Of a stretch of 27,169 bases of DNA, positions 24,301 through 27,169 are shown piece after piece. The position numbers were made by a program, and so were the translations under genes. This stretch comes from Choristocarpus tenellus KU-1152 (lineage: Eukaryota > Phaeophyceae), in NCBI GenBank assembly GCA_964200185.2, contig CAXNAD020000149.1:1-27169 (forward strand), written 5' to 3'. Below the pieces are notes generated by a model. That model was not told where the DNA came from, made no database searches, and saw only the letters and a list, made by a program, of their open reading frames with translations. Position 1 is the stretch's first letter. The number at the start of each line of letters is the position of its first letter.

Positions 24301-26911
24301 GTATTGCTACTCTTTTGGAGCACATCAAAACAATGACCTGAATGGCCTACAATGCTGGGGGATTCTAACTTTGATGCCATCTCTGTCTCTTTCTGACTTT
24401 GTGACAGCCTTCTTCACTTCACCATTGTTGCATGAGACTTTGTCTGACTTCACTGGTGTGATGCCTCTTGTTGGACCAAACATTACATTAATGTACTGGA
24501 CTGATAGTTCTTATACAAAGTCTCTCCCTTTCTACTGTGAACAAAATGTCAGACCCAGGACATTATTGATTCAAAGCTGGACAAACGTCGGAAAGGGGTC
24601 CTTGGTCCCCCTCTAGGCACAACATGCATTGTTTTCGTGGATGATCTCAATATGCCCGCCAAGGAGGAGTATGGTGCCCAGCCCCCAATAGAGATCCTAA
24701 GGCAATGGATGGACCATGGAGGGTGGTATAATAGAAGCGAAAACACTTTTCGCCAGATTGTTGATGTGCAATACATTACAGCCATGGGACCACCAGGTGG
24801 TGGGCGCACAAGCATCACACAACGCTACGTGCGACACTTTAATTTGCTCAACTTTGTGCCCTTCAGCAATGAATCTCTGCAGCGTGTCTTCAGTACAATC
24901 CTGGATTGGTTTCTTCAGAAGGGATTCAACTCTTCTGTCAAGCAGGTGCTTGGAACTCTCATTTCTTGGTTATGCATAGATGACGGATACTTCACACAAT
25001 TTCTCATTTTGGGATAGGATCCCGCCTTCTTACAGCAAAAGATAAAACATAATATTTCAGTTAGTGAAAGTCAGACCTTGAAATGAGGCATCAGCTACGC
25101 AGTTCCCACAACAGTTCCTTGCTGTACTCTGTAGATGACGATTTGACCTCATCAATCATCAAGACAGGTTGCAGGGAGTATTGTGGCAGTCACAGTGGAT
25201 ATCTACAACACAATTGCAGAAAACCTACTGCCAACACCTGATAAAAGTCACTACACGTTCAACCTGCGTGATTTGTCCAAAGTATTCCAGGTGAGTGGTT
25301 GACCATTATTGCTATAAATAGATCTAGCCAACATGGCTTGTCAATCTCAAGATGTTTTGATATAAGAAAACTATACAGCACCTAGTTAGTCCATGTAATG
25401 TGATATCTCACCAGGGGCACATTGACGTACCTCTTTTGACAGGGTGTGCTTCAGGGCAACTCCAACTTCATATTTGAGAAGGAACAGTTCATCCGCCTTT
25501 GGGCACATGAGTGCTTGCGTGTGTTTTATGATCGACTGGTGGATGACCGTGATCGGGCGTGGTTCAAGCAAATGCTTGCAGAGAAGGTATTTTTTGCTGT
25601 GTTGGTTGGAAGGCAATAGGCTGAATCCCCACACAGGATGAATCTACAAAAGACGGTGAACAAAATCAGTCACCCCTTGTACTCTTAATGCACTCTTTGT
25701 GCAATGTATTTTTTTTATTTGGAGTAGTTAAGCATACTATATGTCAATTTGTTCTTGACACCTAGGCCTATCTCCACATCAGAGAAAACCCAGTCCTTTT
25801 CATGTCCTGAAGTTCGATCCCCGTTCACCGTGTGGTTTTTGTCATGTCAAGTTCTAGCGGTGGTGAAGCTTAAACTGGAAGAGACACACTTTTGTGTGTG
25901 ACAAGTCTGTCTAGAAATTTATTATTGTTGAAGTGTCGTCACTTAATCAATGTCCTTACTTAAGCACGACCTTGTGATAACTGTGTGTGCCAGGTTAAGA
26001 CATATTTTAACATGGATTATAACGGGAGCATCCGAGGCGTCAATGAAGTATTGGTTTATGGCAACTTCAGTGACCCAAAGGGTGGGAAGGTAACTATGTA
26101 TGTTAAACTTAAGAATAATTGATGAGACATGGTTGCTGCGATTTTGTGAAGGGTATATATATAGCTGAAGTTTTTCATGCAGTCCTAAGGAATCATGCAT
26201 ATATCATTCATTCATTTTGGATTATTTCTTGGTGTTTCCATCTCACACAAGCAAACACGTGCTAATGCCCCTTGCAGGTGTACCAGGAGATCGAAGATCA
26301 CGAAGCTCTGGCAAAGATAATGGAAGACTATCTGGAAGATCACAATGCCATGACCAGCAAGCCCATGTCATTGGTGTTGTTCCAGAACGCAATTGAACAC
26401 ATAGCCCGTATCAGCCGCATTATCTGCCAGCCTATGGGAAATGCTCTATTGGTTGGTGTTGGAGGATCTGGACGGAAGTCTCTCACTGCCCTTGCTGCTT
26501 CAATTGCTGACTACAAGCTTTTTCAGATTGAGATTTCCAAATCATACAACATGATAGAGTGGCGAGAGGATCTCAAAAAAGTTCTGACAATGGCTGGTGC
26601 TGAAAGCAGGTGCAGTCTTGAGTTAATCAACCTTGAATGGTTTTTAGTTGATCTACAAACATTTTTAAACCTGAAGAGAAGAAAGCTACTTCTTGATAAA
26701 TTGCAGATGTATCTATAAGAAAAACACTCATTGTCTTCATTGGTATTTTTTCTGATGCAGGGCCACAGTTTTTCTCTTTGATGATACACAGATTGTTCAA
26801 GAGTCCTTCTTGGAAGACATCAATGGCATTCTCAACACTGGTGAGGTACCCAGTTTATTCAACAATGAAGAGATGGTGGCAATCAATGAGGTGTTGACCA
26901 AGCCTGCCCAG
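5701..26911 (+). CDS. Axonemal inner-arm dynein heavy chain (DNAH3/7/12-like), partial at 3' end, 34 exons
   Basis: This is an ATP-driven microtubule motor subunit of the ciliary/flagellar inner dynein arms. I assembled the exons by hand from splice borders and reading-frame continuity: 5701-6339, 6426-7100, 7265-7390, 9806-10003, 10267-10482, 11066-11199, 11316-11565, 11743-11928, 12109-12231, 12387-12437, 12589-12699, 12805-12891, 13121-13256, 13406-13566, 13665-13808, 13907-14128, 14621-14785, 14897-15007, 15185-15388, 15680-15880, 16016-16534, 16948-17067, 17189-17551, 17665-18096, 18491-18724, 19031-19300, 23501-23851, 24000-24239, 24553-24945, 25168-25290, 25443-25586, 25994-26089, 26278-26609, 26761-26911. 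These encode about 2636 residues in order: tail, linker, AAA1 (GPAGTGKT, about residue 1533), AAA2 (GQTGSGKT, about 1826), AAA3 (GDTGTGKS, about 2186) and AAA4 (GVGGSGRKS, about 2535). Heavy chains of this group are about 4000-4300 residues, so the stalk, AAA5-6 and C-terminus lie beyond the window. The family call is secure. The exact ortholog is not, and the starts of exons 4 and 6 are the least certain borders. Confidence 0.96.
6426..7100 (+). CDS. Dynein heavy chain exon 2: N-terminal tail (residues 214-438)
   Basis: The acceptor is cctacag before ATCTTTGAT and the donor is CCTGAG before gtgggc, both phase 0. A likely SH3/Tudor-like segment ([31 protein letters not shown]) leads into a charged helix rich in Arg, Lys and Glu. 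Then come YFVSQQP and a long stretch ending VPWVGKED and [18 protein letters not shown]. The layout (Trp-Cys-Val-Leu, Tyr-Leu-Val, Leu-Leu-Phe) resembles the DNAH1 N-terminus as I remember it. The VPW plus ERRK-x-I-x-N-x-H element is typical of the tails of the DNAH3/7/12 group. The tail anchors the motor in the axoneme and contacts light and intermediate chains. Confidence 0.88.
7265..7390 (+). CDS. Dynein heavy chain exon 3: tail (residues 439-480)
   Basis: The acceptor is ccaatgcag before GTGCTGGGG, in phase 0. The segment reads [13 protein letters not shown], then [17 protein letters not shown], and continues the tail after CMPE. This matches the family pattern of hydrophobic-x-x-IW followed by an LPLLPSEF-like element. 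It joins in frame to exon 4 ([15 protein letters not shown]), which makes the N-terminal exons and the motor one gene. The preferred donor is TTCAG before gtctgc at 7391, a weak site. An alternative GAG before gttcag at 7385 would remove two codons (V, Q) and is also in frame. Confidence 0.82.
7391..9805 (+). other. Intron 3 (2.4 kb), carries a tandem repeat
   Basis: This is the second-longest intron, inferred from the in-frame join of FCEVQ to SKCRSRL. Its first 1.2 kb is A/T-rich and shows no coding signal. The segment 8652-9478 contains a degenerate 74-bp repeat. Short open frames at 8559-8897 and 9264-9479 run through the repeat and are not genes. A possible mini-exon at 7940-7993 fails in the required frame (stop at its second codon). 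Confidence 0.7.
8652..9478. repeat. Degenerate tandem repeat, 74-bp period
   Basis: A ggtcc/ggtct-type landmark recurs at 9183 (gatcc variant), 9257, 9331 and 9405, exactly 74 bp apart. In three of these copies gtgaaagg or gtgagaga follows 26 bp later (9209, 9283, 9357). A second block has related sequence starting near 8652, 8726, 8801 and 8875, again 74-75 bp apart. The stretch 8949-9182 between the blocks is too diverged to align by eye. Copies share a core like tcccagtctgcagaggtttg. The period is not a multiple of three, and the array lies wholly in intron 3. Confidence 0.75.
9806..10003 (+). CDS. Dynein heavy chain exon 4: tail helices (residues 481-546)
   Basis: The frame is open from a TGA at 9797 to the donor CTTCAAG before gtatgtg (10004). 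It encodes [13 protein letters not shown], then [18 protein letters not shown] and [19 protein letters not shown]. This is the DNAH tail segment where other members show a Lys/Arg-Leu-Leu-x-Met/Leu helix before a short dibasic connection. The acceptor is uncertain. AG at 9805 and AG at 9811 both keep phase 0, and neither has a strong pyrimidine tract. The AG at 9816 would need phase 2 and so does not fit. Confidence 0.85.
10267..10482 (+). CDS. Dynein heavy chain exon 5: tail (residues 547-618)
   Basis: The acceptor tcccctctaag precedes GGTTCTTTG and the donor CTGAAG precedes gtgata, both phase 0. It encodes [15 protein letters not shown], then [16 protein letters not shown], and [26 protein letters not shown]. 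This is the canonical tail passage in axonemal heavy chains, where a DSL-x-x-F-x-x-F/W element precedes a P-x-F-x-x-x-L strand and a long helix. The same frame stays open upstream of 10267, but the protein joins exon 4 (HIFK then GSLTAW) cleanly only at this AG. Confidence 0.9.
10483..11065 (+). other. Intron 5 (583 bp)
   Basis: Its donor is gtgata and its acceptor is uncertain near 11065. It contains a GA dinucleotide repeat. No coding segment needed by the protein is missing here, since exon 5 (VDSLK) continues acceptably with [10 protein letters not shown]. Confidence 0.6.
10825..10846. repeat. (GA)11 microsatellite
   Basis: This is an uninterrupted GA dinucleotide run of 22 bp in intron 5. 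It is likely to vary in length between individuals. Confidence 0.95.
11066..11565 (+). CDS. Dynein heavy chain exons 6-7: tail (residues 619-746)
   Basis: Exon 6 (11066-11199) reads [16 protein letters not shown], then [22 protein letters not shown]. It is flanked upstream by an in-frame TAA at 11057, so the exon must start close to 11066; AG at 11065 keeps phase 0 but has a poor pyrimidine tract. Intron 6 (11200-11315, gtaagc to atcag) is phase 2. Exon 7 (11316-11565) continues [20 protein letters not shown], then [16 protein letters not shown] and [12 protein letters not shown]. The GPQ-x-L-x-x-Y signature and the following acidic helix are what I recall from DNAH3/7/12 tails. Confidence 0.88.
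11743..11928 (+). CDS. Dynein heavy chain exon 8: tail/pre-linker helix (residues 747-808)
   Basis: The acceptor taaattatccag precedes ATTCTC and the donor GCAAAG precedes gtgaga, phase 0. It encodes [20 protein letters not shown], then [20 protein letters not shown] and [11 protein letters not shown]. The KPAN-x-x-EL motif is one of the best tail landmarks in axonemal dynein heavy chains. A donor-like gtaagg at 11803 lies inside the exon. The reading frame and the homology run straight through it, so I keep it as coding. Confidence 0.93.
12109..12891 (+). CDS. Dynein heavy chain exons 9-12: helical bundle before the linker (residues 809-932)
   Basis: There are four short phase-0 exons: 12109-12231 ([19 protein letters not shown]), 12387-12437 ([17 protein letters not shown], only 17 codons), 12589-12699 ([20 protein letters not shown]) and 12805-12891 ([18 protein letters not shown]). 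All are strongly helical and charged, as expected for the tail's helical bundles. Exon 12 ends CGGGAAAAG and is followed by gcaagc, so its intron has a GC donor. The next exon continues VFGFPPTEY in frame. The frames of exons 10-12 lack a usable start codon, which makes them easy to miss in an ORF scan. Confidence 0.9.
12892..13120 (+). other. Intron 12 with a GC-AG border
   Basis: Exon 12 ends GGGAAAAG and the intron starts gcaagc. The acceptor is gcaattgcacag before GTTTTTGGT. The protein reads NSREK then VFGFPPTEY without a gap. The flanking AAG and following AAG match what is known of GC donors, which need a strong match elsewhere to pair with U1. No GT close by keeps the frame and the conserved protein. 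Confidence 0.85.
13121..13808 (+). CDS. Dynein heavy chain exons 13-15: start of linker region (residues 933-1079)
   Basis: Exon 13 (13121-13256) encodes [19 protein letters not shown], then [20 protein letters not shown]. Intron 13 is phase 1 and splits the Glu codon of [10 protein letters not shown]. Exon 14 (13406-13566) encodes [17 protein letters not shown] and ends REHLPVIQ. Exon 15 (13665-13808) encodes [14 protein letters not shown], then [19 protein letters not shown]. The short DFH-x-x-x-x-x-W-x-x-GPF element followed by I-E-x-E-V-x-E-x-W is specific, as I recall, to the DNAH3/7/12 group. The RHW motif is the general dynein pre-linker landmark. Confidence 0.93.
13907..15007 (+). CDS. 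Dynein heavy chain exons 16-18: linker (residues 1080-1245)
   Basis: Exon 16 (13907-14128) encodes [19 protein letters not shown], then [20 protein letters not shown]. Exon 17 (14621-14785) encodes [18 protein letters not shown], then [16 protein letters not shown]. Exon 18 (14897-15007) encodes a Lys/Glu-rich segment ending NHKLEEIQK. The linker is the lever that swings across the AAA ring during the power stroke. [16 protein letters not shown] and [12 protein letters not shown] are diagnostic. Exon 18 ends at a weak donor (gtctgg). All borders are phase 0. Confidence 0.95.
14129..14620 (+). other. Intron 16 (492 bp)
   Basis: The donor is gtgaga and the acceptor is ccctcaacag. I see nothing in it beyond A/T-rich intron sequence. 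A short open frame at 14489 runs into exon 17 only because it shares its frame. Confidence 0.8.
15185..15880 (+). CDS. Dynein heavy chain exons 19-20: distal linker (residues 1246-1380)
   Basis: Exon 19 (15185-15388) encodes [20 protein letters not shown], then [20 protein letters not shown] and ends ISAEGE. Exon 20 (15680-15880) encodes [20 protein letters not shown], then [17 protein letters not shown]. These are the most conserved dynein segments before AAA1: [15 protein letters not shown] and the WP-x-Q-x-V-L strand. Both introns around them are phase 0 with clean acceptors (gattgcag, gtctgcag). Just before VERW this protein has [16 protein letters not shown], a few residues longer than I remember for human members. 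Confidence 0.96.
16016..17551 (+). CDS. Dynein heavy chain exons 21-23: AAA1, the main ATPase (residues 1381-1714)
   Basis: Exon 21 (16016-16534, the longest internal motor exon) carries [51 protein letters not shown] and the P-loop GPAGTGKT (nt 16472-16495). Exon 22 (16948-17067) encodes [19 protein letters not shown], then the Walker [10 protein letters not shown] with its catalytic Glu. It has no start codon of its own. Exon 23 (17189-17551) encodes [34 protein letters not shown] and [22 protein letters not shown]1 hydrolyses ATP to drive the motor. Two oddities are Ala where the family has Gly in AMGKFF, and an insertion between LRYYW and YGYEYLGN. Confidence 0.97.
16535..16947 (+). other. 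Intron 21 (413 bp), interrupts AAA1
   Basis: It separates the P-loop exon from the Walker B exon. The donor is gtgaat and the acceptor is gctaccatag. A C-rich patch at about 16566-16625 contains AG dinucleotides after pyrimidine tracts, which could act as cryptic acceptors, but using them would break the conserved protein. Confidence 0.85.
17665..19300 (+). CDS. Dynein heavy chain exons 24-26: AAA2 (residues 1715-2026)
   Basis: Exon 24 (17665-18096) encodes [38 protein letters not shown] and the P-loop GQTGSGKT (nt 17998-18021). Exon 25 (18491-18724) encodes [23 protein letters not shown], the strand [17 protein letters not shown] and [11 protein letters not shown]. Exon 26 (19031-19300) encodes [20 protein letters not shown] and continues into the AAA2/AAA3 connection. 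AAA2 in dyneins binds ATP structurally. Its P-loop is intact here, whereas I remember a degenerate one in human DNAH7. ATVSRVG has Val where Cys is usual. The donor of exon 26 opens a 4.2-kb intron. Confidence 0.95.
18097..18490 (+). other. Intron 24 (394 bp)
   Basis: The donor is gtgaag and the acceptor is tatccaccag. I see no other feature in it. Confidence 0.85.
18725..19030 (+). other. Intron 25 (306 bp)
   Basis: The donor is gtgagt and the acceptor is cggatttcag. I see no other feature in it. Confidence 0.85.
19301..23500 (+). other. Intron 26 (4.2 kb), no recognisable gene inside
   Basis: The donor CAG before gtgaga and the acceptor gatgttgcag before GAACTAGC are both good, and the protein joins PVTGQ to [10 protein letters not shown] in phase 0. 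It is about ten to thirty times longer than most other introns of the gene. Open frames inside (for example 21779-22093 on plus, 20237-20494 on minus) show no known domain. A weak local duplication near 23130-23285 repeats gaataattg at 23163 and 23238 with similar flanks. An old transposon insertion is possible, but I could not find terminal repeats. Confidence 0.75.
23501..24945 (+). CDS. Dynein heavy chain exons 27-29: AAA3 (residues 2027-2354)
   Basis: Exon 27 (23501-23851) encodes [34 protein letters not shown] and [15 protein letters not shown]. Exon 28 (24000-24239) encodes [13 protein letters not shown], the P-loop GDTGTGKS (nt 24126-24149) and [11 protein letters not shown]. Exon 29 (24553-24945) encodes [15 protein letters not shown], the Walker [40 protein letters not shown] and HFNLLNF. 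AAA3 gates the activity of AAA1 through its nucleotide state. All motifs expected for nucleotide binding and hydrolysis are present. Exon 29 begins with a frame lacking its own start codon. Confidence 0.96.
24240..24552 (+). other. Intron 28 (313 bp)
   Basis: The donor is gtagag and the acceptor is aacaaaatgtcag. It joins TTANQ to TQDIIDSKL in phase 0. Nothing else is seen. Confidence 0.85.
25168..26911 (+). CDS. Dynein heavy chain exons 30-34: end of AAA3 and AAA4, gene continues off the window (residues 2355-2636)
   Basis: Exon 30 (25168-25290) encodes [40 protein letters not shown]. Exon 31 (25443-25586) encodes [20 protein letters not shown]. Exon 32 (25994-26089) encodes [16 protein letters not shown]. 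Exon 33 (26278-26609) encodes [19 protein letters not shown] and the AAA4 P-loop GVGGSGRKS (about residue 2535). Intron 33 is phase 2. Exon 34 (26761-26911) encodes the Walker B strand [10 protein letters not shown], then [19 protein letters not shown], and ends KPAQ before gtaaaa. Arg at the Lys position of the AAA4 P-loop is common in axonemal dyneins. The coiled-coil stalk that should follow AAA4 is not in the window. Confidence 0.95.
25587..25993 (+). other. Intron 31 (407 bp)
   Basis: The donor is gtattt and the acceptor is gtgtgccag. It joins MLAEK to VKTYFNM in phase 0. Nothing else is seen. Confidence 0.8.
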
Positions 26912-27169
26912 GTAAAATCTTCAGTAATAGTAGGTCAACAGTACTATCACAATGATTCTATTGAGTGCAGCTCTTGTGACTTTTTTTTTGTTCTTTATTG
27001 TTCTTCTTTAGCAATGATGAGAGCAGAGCAAAGATTGACACAGGAACCAACTTGTTAAGCTGTCCTTGACGATCTGTTGTCCCACACAACTAGTTATATT
27101 ATTGTTTATTAACTTGTACCACAGTTGAGAAGAGAGTGAGATACCTGTACTAGGTGGGGCTCACCAGTC
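26912..27169 (+). other. Start of intron 34, running off the window
   Basis: After KPAQ the donor is gtaaaa. The acceptor-like tcttctttag at 27012 is followed by CAATGA, which gives a stop in the required phase 0, so I do not call an exon there. The next dynein exon is expected beyond 27169. Confidence 0.6.

Noticed and set aside
27013-27060. Possible exon 35 after tcttctttag
   Set aside because: Phase 0 gives CAA TGA at once, and no other frame resembles the dynein sequence expected after AAA4.
1-27169. Prokaryotic features such as CRISPR arrays, operons or insertion sequences
   Set aside because: The window is clearly eukaryotic: spliced exons of one gene, no ribosome-binding-site spaced genes and no regular CRISPR-type repeat-spacer pattern. 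The 74-bp repeats have no unique spacers.

Overview
This is a eukaryotic genomic window. It is dominated by one large, intron-rich gene on the + strand: an axonemal (ciliary/flagellar) dynein heavy chain. I place it in the single-headed inner-arm group, closest in the motor to the DNAH3/DNAH7/DNAH12 type as I remember those families. The organism must therefore build motile cilia or flagella. Its introns are mostly 90-600 bp with GT-AG borders, and base composition is moderate. I cannot name the lineage from sequence alone; a flagellated protist, an alga or seedless plant, or a basal animal would all fit.

Layout. Positions 1-5700 hold no gene I recognise. There are scattered minus-strand reading-frame fragments at 2887-4383 that may be remains of an old gene or transposon, and a more CpG-containing stretch at about 4680-5700 that probably includes the promoter. 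The dynein gene starts at ATG 5701, directly behind an in-frame TGA. I could follow it through 34 exons to position 26911, about 2636 codons. All 33 internal junctions join in frame, at GT-AG borders except for one GC-AG intron. The gene runs off the right end. The protein visible here contains the N-terminal tail, the linker, and AAA1 to AAA4, with all four P-loops. The stalk, AAA5, AAA6 and C-terminal domain, roughly 1500-1700 residues by comparison with the family, must lie downstream.

Two introns stand out. Intron 3 (2.4 kb) carries a degenerate tandem repeat with a 74-bp period. Intron 26 (4.2 kb) is far longer than the rest and holds no recognisable gene. Thirty of the 33 internal introns are phase 0, and many exons begin with a Val (GTN) codon.

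I found no evidence of a previously undescribed multi-gene system. The points most worth checking are the intron phase bias, the 74-bp repeat array, the DNAH1-flavoured N-terminus joined to a DNAH3/7/12-like motor, and an insertion in front of the AAA1 P-loop.
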